Source: Fontimicrobium_A sp034506455 (lineage in GTDB: Bacteria > Zhuqueibacterota > Zhuqueibacteria > Residuimicrobiales > Krinioviventaceae). Taken from it: DNA of 8,831 nt. The translations under genes were made by a program, and so were the position numbers. Below the pieces are notes generated by a model. The model was not told where the DNA came from. It saw nothing but the letters and a program-made list of their open reading frames with translations, and did not search any database. The DNA lies in assembly GCA_034506455.1 (NCBI GenBank), contig JAPDPN010000115.1, positions 1 to 8,831 on the forward strand, written 5' to 3'. Positions within the stretch are counted from its first letter, which is position 1. Every line of letters begins with the position of its first letter. This document shows positions 1 through 6,565 of this stretch, piece by piece.

Positions 1-579
1 ACCAATTTGGGAATTCCGCTGGCGGCCAGCGGGCAGAATATGGGCTACCGCAAATCACTCTTTATGCAGGTGGGCGGCTACCGACGCGTGGCGCGCCGCG
101 TTTCCGGCGACGACGTCCTTCTTTTGCAGCTGATGCTCCGATTGACCGGTTGCCGCGCACGTTTTGCCTACGATCCCTGTGCCTTTGCCGTCTCGCAGCC
201 GCAGCCCAATCTCGCTGCGCTCATCAATCAGCGCAAAAGATGGGCGTCGAACGGCGCCTATCAGCTGATTCTCAATCCGCTGTTCTTTGCTTATTTGGCG
301 CTGGTGCTGCTGTTTAACCTTTCTTTGGCAATCGGATTGGTCGGCGTAGCCGTCACGGGAGCCGGATTAACGGCCATGGCCGCCTGCTTGGCCGCCCGCG
401 CTTTGTTCGAAGGTCTGATCGCATTTCGCAGCGCCGTTAAATTTTCACGCACCGATCTGTTGCCTTATTTCCCCTTATGGTTCCTTGTACAGATTCCCTA
501 TGTCGTCGGCGTCGGCCTGGCCGGCACCTTTGGTCGATTTACTTGGAAAGATCGGGTTCACAATGCACAGAATTTGTGA
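1..579 (+). CDS. Family 2 glycosyltransferase, C-terminal part (GT2-A, 5' truncated by window edge)
   Basis: The reading frame is open from base 1, so the N-terminal nucleotide-sugar binding half lies outside the window; 192 residues are visible. Typical late GT2 elements are present. A GQNMGYR segment (about residues 11-17) matches the family's (N)xAxR element. The GDD at 36-38 sits where the catalytic-base ED/DD motif is expected. QRKRW at 77-81 is the QxxRW motif of processive and membrane GT2 enzymes. After that come hydrophobic stretches (about residues 90-133 and 155-175) that look like inner-membrane helices, and the protein ends with a WKDR-containing tail, as in the second GT2 of this window. 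The likely role is transfer of a sugar from a nucleotide or lipid donor at the cytoplasmic face of the membrane; donor and acceptor cannot be read. Its last 17 bases overlap the DUF3108 gene start, indicating one operon. Confidence 0.85.
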   Translation, partial: TNLGIPLAASGQNMGYRKSLFMQVGGYRRVARRVSGDDVLLLQLMLRLTGCRARFAYDPCAFAVSQPQPNLAALINQRKRWASNGAYQLILNPLFFAYLALVLLFNLSLAIGLVGVAVTGAGLTAMAACLAARALFEGLIAFRSAVKFSRTDLLPYFPLWFLVQIPYVVGVGLAGTFGRFTWKDRVHNAQNL

Positions 580-1330
580 AGCAGCAAAATACTTATTCAA
601 GCTTTCGGCTACAGTGCTCGCGCTTTTGCCCCTTGCTATGTACGCCGAGGATGCAGAATCGTTTAACGGCACTGTCTCTCTAAAAACTTGGATCGGCGAG
701 CGGTTAAGTTATGTGATGTATTACAAGGGTCTACCGACCGCCCGTGCGTTTCTTTCGCTGAAACACCAGAACGGCCGATACATCGCGGAATTGAGCGTGC
801 GGACCCGACCGATGTTCGATTCGCTGTTCAAAATTAACAACATTTACCGTACCGTTTTCGATCGAGAAGGGCTTTATCGCGTTGAGAAGCGAATCGATCA
901 GAAGAATATTCGTCAAGAGTTGGTCATCGACTATGACCAAAACGCCTTGCGGGCGCAAACCGACAACGGTATTTCTTGGCCGATTCAACCTCACTGCACT
1001 CAGCTTTTGGCCATACTTTATGAATTGCGGACGAGCAATCCGCAACCAGGAGAAAAGTTGTCTTTTCTCCTTGACGTCGAAAGCCAACTTTGGCGCATAG
1101 AAGCCGTGACCGAGCAAAACAGCCGAAAAGGGGAACGGCTGTTCGTCTTTGGTTTTACCGCAGCAGCGCCGCCACAACCTCGCCCATGGCGAACCGACCT
1201 GCTGACTAATCGGCTCGCAGGGCTGCAATCGCGGCTGCTCATTCGCCTCGGACCGCCGCCGCAAAACTTGCCCCTGCTTATCTCCTTCGGCGGACCCGAC
1301 GGCCGAGTCGATATGAAGTTGGAGCAATGA
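563..1330 (+). CDS. DUF3108 family protein, probably exported
   Basis: A 255-residue protein starting at ATG 563, inside the end of GT2-A. The frame stays open further upstream to about 485, but 563 is preferred because it places a signal-peptide-like N-terminus at the front: basic residues (R3, K9, K13), a hydrophobic core LSATVLALLPLAM, and probable cleavage near A25-A28. The mature part begins with a G-E-x-L-x-Y-x-x-Y-x-G-L-P pattern (around residue 45) followed by alternating beta-strand text and an LLAILYELR segment. This matches my memory of the DUF3108 family, soluble beta-rich proteins of unknown function in the periplasm or outer envelope of diderms. No good Shine-Dalgarno lies at normal distance, so translation may depend on coupling to GT2-A. 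Its place between two glycosyltransferases suggests it handles or senses an exported glycan or glycolipid; that role is inference. Confidence 0.75.
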   Translation: MHRICEAAKYLFKLSATVLALLPLAMYAEDAESFNGTVSLKTWIGERLSYVMYYKGLPTARAFLSLKHQNGRYIAELSVRTRPMFDSLFKINNIYRTVFDREGLYRVEKRIDQKNIRQELVIDYDQNALRAQTDNGISWPIQPHCTQLLAILYELRTSNPQPGEKLSFLLDVESQLWRIEAVTEQNSRKGERLFVFGFTAAAPPQPRPWRTDLLTNRLAGLQSRLLIRLGPPPQNLPLLISFGGPDGRVDMKLEQ

Positions 1331-1334
1331 CGAC

Positions 1335-1971
1335 GTGATAGTTTTCGTGATTCCTNNNNNNNNNNNNNNNNNNNNNNNNNNNNNNNNNNNNNNNNNNNNN
1401 NNNNNNNNNNNNNNNNNNNNNNNNNNNNNNNNNNNNNNNNNNNNNNNNNNNNNNNAACCTCGCCTTTCGCCGCAGCGCCTACCTGCAAATCGGCGGCTTT
1501 ACGGCCCTGCCGGACACTCTGGTGGAAGATTTCGCTCTCATCCAGGCCGTCCGACGATTCACCGCCCTAAAATGCCGATTCTATCTCATTCCGGAAAGCG
1601 TCGTCGTCAGCCGGCCGGCTGAAACTCTGCCGGATCTCTATTTCCAACGCCGACGATGGAGCACCGGCGTGCGCCATGCCCCTCCGATGGGCCTGCTGTT
1701 AATGTCGATCGCTTTTGCCGCCCATGCGGCGCCCCTTTTCGCTTTCTTTCGTACGCCCTGGGCGGTCGCCCTTTTGGTGCCGAAAGCCGTGGTTGATCTG
1801 CTGCTGATACGCCGCGCGCAAAAAGCGGCGCAAGTTGCTGCTCCGTTGCGGAAATTTCTCGCCTTTGAGGTCTACTTCATCATCTATACGCTGGTTTTGC
1901 CTTTTCTCATGCTCCTGGATCGCCGCATACGGTGGAAGGACGCCCGATATACCATCGGGAGGTCGGCATGA
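1335..1971 (+). CDS. Family 2 glycosyltransferase interrupted by an assembly gap (GT2-B)
   Basis: The gene begins at GTG 1335, with GGAG at 1321-1324 ten bases upstream, and reads MIVFVIP, the first beta strand of a GT2 Rossmann-like domain, before running into 100 N. After the gap the frame from 1456 encodes NLAFRRSAYLQIGGF, the VEDFAL segment with the ED catalytic motif, and QRRRW, the QxxRW motif. Two or three hydrophobic segments follow, then a WKDAR tail. The two flanks are in different frames if the N run is taken literally, so 100 is a placeholder. By family architecture roughly 160-180 residues are missing. Organisation and tail resemble GT2-A, so the two are probably paralogues acting in the same pathway with different acceptors. 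The stop overlaps the next start as ATGA. The product is likely an inner-membrane sugar transferase; substrate unknown. Confidence 0.8.
1356..1455. other. Assembly gap (100 N)
   Basis: Exactly 100 undetermined bases, the usual scaffold placeholder for a gap of unknown length. It falls inside GT2-B. The phase on the two sides disagrees by one base at this length, so the real gap is not 100 bases; a length divisible by three, probably about 500, would restore a normal GT2 gene. Confidence 0.97.
1957..1962 (+). promoter_or_regulatory. Ribosome binding site deciding the radical SAM start
   Basis: GGGAGG stands five bases before ATG 1968. It supports that start over the in-frame GTG at 1932, which has no such site and lies deep inside GT2-B. 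Confidence 0.75.
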
Positions 1972-3020
1972 AATTGCCGCCGATCCTCCTGCACTATTAT
2001 ATCACCGAGCGCTGCAACTGCCGTTGCCGCTTTTGCTCGATTTGGCAAAATCCTGCTGCTCAAGATGCGCGCTTATCGGATGTAGTGACCAACCTGCGCG
2101 CCGCCGCCCGCATCGGCGTACGCTTTGTCGATTTCACCGGCGGCGAACCGCTGCTGCATGACGAACTGCCGACTATGCTGGCCGAGGCCAAAAGGCTCGG
2201 TCTGCGGACTTCGGTCACTACCAACGGCCTGCGCTATCCCGATCTGGCAAAGGAGCTGCGCGGCCGTATCGATTTTCTTCACTTTTCGCTTGACGCTCTG
2301 GATGAATCATTGCATGACGAGCTGCGCGGCCGCCGAGTTTTCCAGCAGGTCATGCACAACATCGACCTGGCGCGCTCTTTGGGCGAAACGCCCGATTTGT
2401 TGTTCACCATAACGCCGCTAAACCGCACTCAGCTGCAGCCTATGATTCGATTCGCGCAAAGAATCGGCCTGATGCTGATTGTCAATCCTCTCTTTTCGGC
2501 TGAACTGCCGCATCAGCCGAACCGCACAATGTTTCGTGAGGTACAGGCCGCAGCGGGGCAACCTTTCGTTTATGTCAATCCGGCTTTCCACCGCCTGCGC
2601 CGCAACGGCGGCAATCAGCGGCCGGCGCCGCGCTGCCGCGCCGTATCATCGACACTCGTCATTTCGCCGGACAGCTATCTGCTTTTGCCCTGCTATCATT
2701 TTCATCGTGAGAAGATTCCCCTCCACAGCGCCGACACAGCAAAAGAGCGATCGCTTTCGGCGCTGGAACAAGCCTGCGCAGGCGCGCTAAGGCAATTCTA
2801 TGCCCATCGCCAAGGCCGCTTTTCATTCTGTCAAGGCTGCCATCTCAACTGTTACGCCGATCCGTCGTTCGTTTATCGGATGGATGAATATTTTTGGGAG
2901 AGCCTAATGGCCAAAATGCGCTATTGGTACGACAAAAACATCTACCGTCGGCTGCAGGCAAAGCGGTTCGACCGCCGCCCTGCTCTCGTAATCGCCAAAG
3001 AGATCATGAACCGTCAATGA
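1968..3020 (+). CDS. Radical SAM protein with C-terminal (SPASM-like) Fe-S cysteines
   Basis: A 350-residue enzyme. The radical SAM CxxxCxxC motif is C16, C20, C23 (with an extra C18 between), binding the [4Fe-4S] cluster that cleaves S-adenosylmethionine. The GGEP motif at 58-61 binds the SAM amino group. Regular beta/alpha repeats follow (TSVTTNG, FLHFSLD, FTITPLN). A cysteine-rich C-terminal part carries C223, C242, C288, C291 and C295, with ISPD before C242, which recalls the SPASM or twitch domains that hold one or two auxiliary clusters. A basic tail (YRRLQAKR) ends the protein. SPASM enzymes modify peptides, aminocyclitols or other small substrates by radical chemistry; here the neighbours are glycosyltransferases, so a sugar, lipid or glycolipid substrate is conceivable, but this is inference. 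It overlaps GT2-B and the PHP gene by ATGA at both ends, implying translational coupling. Family assignment is firm, substrate unknown. Confidence 0.88.
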   Translation: MKLPPILLHYYITERCNCRCRFCSIWQNPAAQDARLSDVVTNLRAAARIGVRFVDFTGGEPLLHDELPTMLAEAKRLGLRTSVTTNGLRYPDLAKELRGRIDFLHFSLDALDESLHDELRGRRVFQQVMHNIDLARSLGETPDLLFTITPLNRTQLQPMIRFAQRIGLMLIVNPLFSAELPHQPNRTMFREVQAAAGQPFVYVNPAFHRLRRNGGNQRPAPRCRAVSSTLVISPDSYLLLPCYHFHREKIPLHSADTAKERSLSALEQACAGALRQFYAHRQGRFSFCQGCHLNCYADPSFVYRMDEYFWESLMAKMRYWYDKNIYRRLQAKRFDRRPALVIAKEIMNRQ

Positions 3021-4624
3021 TCCCGATTTCCAAAGCCTTTGTCCTACTGCCCTTTCTCGGCTATGCCGAGGTCCATTATCGTCTCTTCGGCCTGCCGAGC
3101 CGCTACTTTATGCGCGAGCCGGAAATTATCGCCGATGTTCCCTTTCGTGTGCGTGCCGGTCAACCGTTACCGGTGCTGCTGATGGTAAAAGACGCCGACC
3201 GCTATCCCGTAGAGCTCATCCGGCTTGCCGTTCGCGCCGGTTTTGACGACGGACAGTCGATTTTGGTATATGATCAGGAACTGGGTCACTCAGTGCACGA
3301 ACCGTTTCTCCATCGCCTCTTTTTCTGTACGCTGCCTTTGCAGCGTCGAGGCCGCGTCTACGTCGATGTGGCCATCGACTATATCGTCGAAGGGAAAAGA
3401 CGGCGCTGCTTCAACGACAACTATCGCCTGACGAGCCATGACCCTTTTGTGGTTACCATCGATGAGAACGCCTGGCCCCGCCTACCCAACTGGAAGCTGG
3501 GTGAAACCCACTGTCACAGCTATTTTTCGAACGATCAAGTAGAGTTCGGGCCGCCGTTGTCGGCTTTGCCGACAATCGCACGAGCGCTCGAGCTGGACTT
3601 TATCGCCGTCACCGACCATTCCTACGATTTGGACGACCGCGTCGATGACTATCTCCGCAATGACCCTGAGCTGCCGAAATGGCGCGAGCTGCAGAAAACC
3701 GTCGAGCGCCTTAACCGAGGCGAGCCCGAAGTATTGTTCATACCGGGAGAAGAGCTTTCGGTCGGCAACCATCGCGGCCGCAACGTCCATCTTTTGCTGT
3801 ACGCCGATCCTGAATTTTATGTCGGGACCGGCGACGGTGCCGAGCGGTTTCTCCGCAACAAACCGGAATATTCTTTGCAGGAAGTATTGGATCGACTGGC
3901 TCCCCATGCCTTGGCCATCGCGGCGCACCCGCAGACCAAACCGCCGCTGCTGCAAAAGCTGCTGCTTCGTCGTGGTCATTGGAGCCGCCACGACCTGTCG
4001 CTGCCGCGTCTCGACGGCGCCCAGTTTTGGAACGGCAATAAAAAAGAATTCCTGCGCGTGGGCCTGAAACATTGGATCGCACGGTTGCTTGAGGGCCGGA
4101 GACTGACTCTTATCGCCGGCAACGATGCTCACGGCAGTTTTAACCGCTTTCGGCAGATCGGCACTCCTCACATTTCCCTGCGGGAAGAAATTCGGGAAAT
4201 ATTCGGCCGAGCGCGAACGGCCGTCCGCATCGACGGGTCATGGACGCTGCAGTCACTGCTGGAGGCGCTGCGCCGCGGCTGCGTTGTCTGCACTGACGGC
4301 CCTATGCTCGAAGCGGAATGGGAAAGCGGCTCCACTCTTTACCGCATCGGCGATGAGGCGCCTCCGCAGGCCGGAACGCTGCATCTGCGGTTGGCTTCCA
4401 GTCCTGTTTTCGGCGCATTTCAATGCGTTCAGGTCATCATCGGCGACTGCCGGACAAAAAAAGAGACCCGAAAGCGGCTAAAGATACCTTCGGGTCTCTA
4501 TGATCACTCTCTCTCGCTTCGCCTCGAAAAGCTTCCTCAGGTCGGGTACCTTCGGGTCGAAGCAGTTACCTTAGCAAAAGGTCAGAACTATCACTGTTTC
4601 GCCAATCCGATCTATCTGCGCTAA
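3017..4624 (+). CDS. PHP-domain metallohydrolase, CehA/McbA-like
   Basis: A 535-residue protein starting at ATG 3017 in an ATGA overlap with the radical SAM gene; a longer in-frame form from 2894 would lie inside that gene and is not preferred. The central PHP domain (about residues 160-380) has its metal ligands in order: HxH at H165/H167 (THCHS), TDH at 199-201, PGEE at 243-246, H258 in NVHLL, H304 in AAHP, and D370/H372 in GNDAH. This is the full set expected of a multi-metal phosphoesterase or hydrolase. The first 155 residues look like a beta-rich accessory domain, and about 150 residues after the PHP core form another beta-rich tail. No clear signal peptide is present (the N-terminus is only mildly hydrophobic), so it is probably cytoplasmic or membrane-peripheral. 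CehA/McbA relatives hydrolyse varied ester-type substrates; in this operon the target may be a glycan or lipid phosphodiester (inference). Its 3' end contains the opposite strand's terminator. Confidence 0.85.
   Translation: MIPISKAFVLLPFLGYAEVHYRLFGLPSRYFMREPEIIADVPFRVRAGQPLPVLLMVKDADRYPVELIRLAVRAGFDDGQSILVYDQELGHSVHEPFLHRLFFCTLPLQRRGRVYVDVAIDYIVEGKRRRCFNDNYRLTSHDPFVVTIDENAWPRLPNWKLGETHCHSYFSNDQVEFGPPLSALPTIARALELDFIAVTDHSYDLDDRVDDYLRNDPELPKWRELQKTVERLNRGEPEVLFIPGEELSVGNHRGRNVHLLLYADPEFYVGTGDGAERFLRNKPEYSLQEVLDRLAPHALAIAAHPQTKPPLLQKLLLRRGHWSRHDLSLPRLDGAQFWNGNKKEFLRVGLKHWIARLLEGRRLTLIAGNDAHGSFNRFRQIGTPHISLREEIREIFGRARTAVRIDGSWTLQSLLEALRRGCVVCTDGPMLEAEWESGSTLYRIGDEAPPQAGTLHLRLASSPVFGAFQCVQVIIGDCRTKKETRKRLKIPSGLYDHSLSLRLEKLPQVGYLRVEAVTLAKGQNYHCFANPIYLR
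4456..4499 (-). terminator. Intrinsic terminator of the minus-strand operon, inside the PHP gene
   Basis: A perfect 11-bp inverted repeat, AGAGACCCGAA at 4462-4472 and TTCGGGTCTCT at 4489-4499, encloses a 16-base loop. Read on the minus strand the hairpin is followed directly by a run of T (seven A on the plus strand at 4456-4462, the innermost one being part of the stem), the classic rho-independent layout. On the plus strand no T run follows, so it acts one way only. It lies about 120 bases past the stop of the R3H gene and overlaps codons for roughly residues 480-495 of the convergent PHP gene. Confidence 0.8.
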
Positions 4625-5133
4625 AACAATTTGATCTTGCGGATCATGCGCTTGAGACCGCGGCCGAACACTTCGGGCTCGATCTCGATGTGTCGATCCT
4701 CTCCCTCCCCCCGACTGATGGTCTTGATGGTGTCCAAATTCTTCAAATAGTCGTGAATCACAAACCGCTCATAAGCGCTCATCGGCGGAAGGACGACCTT
4801 TTCCCGAGTCTGTATCGCCTGATCGGCCATCTTTTGCGCATATCGGCGCAGATTGCCCACCGGGTAGATGCGCAGCTCATAGTCCTCTTCGCTGAGGCGA
4901 TAAGTTTTGGTCACATACTCGCTTCCCTTGCCGAAATGACGATGGATCAGACGGCGTTCATAAGCGTTCAGATCAGGTAGACAGATCGGTTCAATAGAGT
5001 CCGCCAGTTCTTCCTTGATTCTGCGAATGAGGTCCTGAACTTTTTGACTCTTCTCTTCGGTCTGACGTTTGGGTCGGCTGTTCGACCTTCGTCCGCGTCG
5101 TCGCGGTTTTTTCTTTTCTTCCGTACTCTCCAT
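4621..5133 (-). CDS. Small basic protein with two R3H-like motifs
   Basis: A 170-residue protein, last gene of the minus operon. Residues 1-40 are rich in K, R, E and Q and probably disordered or helical, suited to nucleic acid contact. The C-terminal part carries LPPMSAYERFVIH (115-127) followed by KTISRGEGEDRHIEI, an R3H domain (R123-x3-H127) like that at the end of Jag/KhpB proteins. Earlier, LPDLNAYERRLIH (52-64) followed by YVTKTYRLSEEDYELRI repeats the same pattern with its own R60-x3-H64. The linker between them (NLRRYAQKMADQAI) resembles the helix that precedes R3H in Jag, but no normal KH domain with a GxxG loop is visible. R3H binds single-stranded nucleic acid, so an RNA-binding role is likely. 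AGAGAGG at 5141-5147 stands seven bases before ATG 5133. Twenty-eight bases separate it from mpl. Confidence 0.8.
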   Translation of the reverse strand: MESTEEKKKPRRRGRRSNSRPKRQTEEKSQKVQDLIRRIKEELADSIEPICLPDLNAYERRLIHRHFGKGSEYVTKTYRLSEEDYELRIYPVGNLRRYAQKMADQAIQTREKVVLPPMSAYERFVIHDYLKNLDTIKTISRGEGEDRHIEIEPEVFGRGLKRMIRKIKLF

Positions 5134-5161
5134 AGCTTTTCCTCTCTGCTCTAAAACTCCC

Positions 5162-6565
5162 TCAACTGCGTTGCAGCAGCTTATCGTGAATTCCCCCGAA
5201 CGGACCGTTGCTGAAGGTGACGATCAAATCCCCTTCGCGTCCGTGATCGAGAATAAAAGCAACCATTTCATCAATGTTTAAATAACGGGCTTCTTTGCCG
5301 CGTCGGCGCAAATCCTCGGCCAACTTGGCGCTGGAAAACAGTTGATCAGCCGGAGCTTTATCCGGCCGATGCACCGGCGCGGCCAAAATAACATCCGCAT
5401 CCTGAAAGGCGTCGACGAACTCGTTTTGAAAGACATTGCGCCGACTGGTTGCTGAGCGCGGCTCATACAGCGCCCATATACGGCGATTGGGATGCTGCGC
5501 GCGGAGAGCCGCGAGCGTCTCTTTTACCGCCGTCGGGTGATGGCCGAAATCGTCATAGACCTCCATACCGCGCACCTCGCCGAGCCGTTCCAGGCGGCGT
5601 TTGACGCCGGAAAAAGAAGCCAACGCGGCGAGAATCGTCTGCTTGTCAATGCCGCAAGCATCAGCCACGGCAATGCAGGCCAAGGCGTTGCGGATGTTGT
5701 GGGTTCCCGCCAAACCCAGACGCGCCTCTCCCCATAGTTCACCTTTTTTCAGCACCGAAAACTCGACCCCCTGCAGACCGCAACGCCAGGCTGCAGGATA
5801 CCAATCGTTTTCGGCATTCATCCCAAAGGTAACCACCGGACAAAAAGCGCGCGAGGCGACGTCGCGCACGTTCGGATCATCCCCATTAATTACCAACATT
5901 CCTCGGCGCGGAATCAGATTGACGAACCGCCGAAAGGCCGTTTTGATCTCGTCCAAAGAGGCATAGATGTCGGCATGATCGTATTCCACGGCGTTGATGA
6001 TGCCGATATCCGGCATGTAGCGAAGAAACTTTGCAACTTTGTCAAAAAAAGCCGAGTCGTATTCGTCGCCTTCGATGATAAACTCTTTTCCGTTGCCGAG
6101 CTGAAAGCCGCGGCCAAAATTTTTGGGAATACCGCCGATGAGAAAGCCGGGGTCGCGGCCTGCCGAGGTAAACAGCCACGCCAGCAGCGAAGTCGTGGTG
6201 GTTTTTCCGTGCGTGCCGGTGACGACGATCGACTGTTTGCCGCGAATGAGAAATTCCCGCACCGCGTCGGGGAGCGAAAGATAGGGAATGCGGCGATCAA
6301 GAATCTCTTCAATCTCTACATTACCGCGGGAGATGACGTTGCCCACGATGACCAGATCAGGCGGCGGCGTCAGGTTCTCGACGCGAAAGCCGGAAATGAC
6401 CGGAATTTGCTGCTCGTGCAGAAAATCGCTCATCGGCGGATAGACGTTTTCATCCGAGCCGTACACCTCATAGCCTTTCTGCTTGAGCAAAGCGGCTAAA
6501 GAACCCATTGCCGTACCGCCGATCGCCAGAAAATAGATGCGCTTGATTTCCTGCAGCACCATCAT
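5162..6565 (-). CDS. mpl: UDP-N-acetylmuramate:L-alanyl-gamma-D-glutamyl-meso-diaminopimelate ligase
   Basis: A 467-residue Mur-ligase-fold enzyme of normal Mpl length. It rejoins the murein tripeptide, released in cell-wall turnover, to UDP-MurNAc in the cytoplasm using ATP. Visible elements: an N-terminal nucleotide-binding loop (IGGTAMGSLA, about 15-24), GSDENVYPPMS (36-46), the ATP P-loop TGTHGKTTT (116-124), EGDEYDSAFFDK (165-176, close to the Mpl signature that separates it from MurC), EYDHADIY (194-201), THNIRNA (288-294), DDFGHHPTA (338-346), YEPRS (367-371) and SNGPFGGIH (452-460). The glycine in DDFGHHP is as in MurC where Mpl of Proteobacteria usually has alanine, but EGDEYDSAFFDK and the FGGIH ending favour Mpl. 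The start is the first of two ATG codons, overlapping the Maf stop as ATGA, with AGGAGG at 6576-6581. It implies a diderm that recycles peptidoglycan, probably with diaminopimelate. Confidence 0.92.
   Translation of the reverse strand: MMVLQEIKRIYFLAIGGTAMGSLAALLKQKGYEVYGSDENVYPPMSDFLHEQQIPVISGFRVENLTPPPDLVIVGNVISRGNVEIEEILDRRIPYLSLPDAVREFLIRGKQSIVVTGTHGKTTTTSLLAWLFTSAGRDPGFLIGGIPKNFGRGFQLGNGKEFIIEGDEYDSAFFDKVAKFLRYMPDIGIINAVEYDHADIYASLDEIKTAFRRFVNLIPRRGMLVINGDDPNVRDVASRAFCPVVTFGMNAENDWYPAAWRCGLQGVEFSVLKKGELWGEARLGLAGTHNIRNALACIAVADACGIDKQTILAALASFSGVKRRLERLGEVRGMEVYDDFGHHPTAVKETLAALRAQHPNRRIWALYEPRSATSRRNVFQNEFVDAFQDADVILAAPVHRPDKAPADQLFSSAKLAEDLRRRGKEARYLNIDEMVAFILDHGREGDLIVTFSNGPFGGIHDKLLQRS

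Noticed and set aside
485..562. N-terminal extension of DUF3108 from base 485
   Set aside because: It would add 26 residues lying inside GT2-A and bury the signal peptide; ATG 563 gives a proper exported N-terminus.
731..1327. Minus-strand open frame (198 codons) opposite DUF3108
   Set aside because: Low-complexity, charged translation without a family match or ribosome site; the plus-strand frame has a signal peptide and family pattern.
1335..1622. Plus-strand frame running through the N bases
   Set aside because: It exists only because N codons are treated as open; the part after the gap is out of frame with the GT2 motifs.
1932..1967. GTG start at 1932 for the radical SAM gene
   Set aside because: There is no ribosome site, and ATG 1968 has GGGAGG at good distance and forms the ATGA overlap.
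3482..4171. Long minus-strand open frame (229 codons) opposite the PHP gene
   Set aside because: It mirrors codon bias of the PHP gene, whose metal ligands prove the plus-strand reading; its own translation has no recognisable domain.
4462..4499. The same hairpin as a terminator for the plus-strand operon
   Set aside because: It lies before the PHP stop and is followed on that strand by ATGATCACTC, with no T run.
4485..4558. TACCTTCGGGTC occurs twice, at 4485-4496 and 4547-4558
   Set aside because: A 12-base repeat in different codon phases with no third copy; the first is explained by the terminator arm and the second is probably chance.
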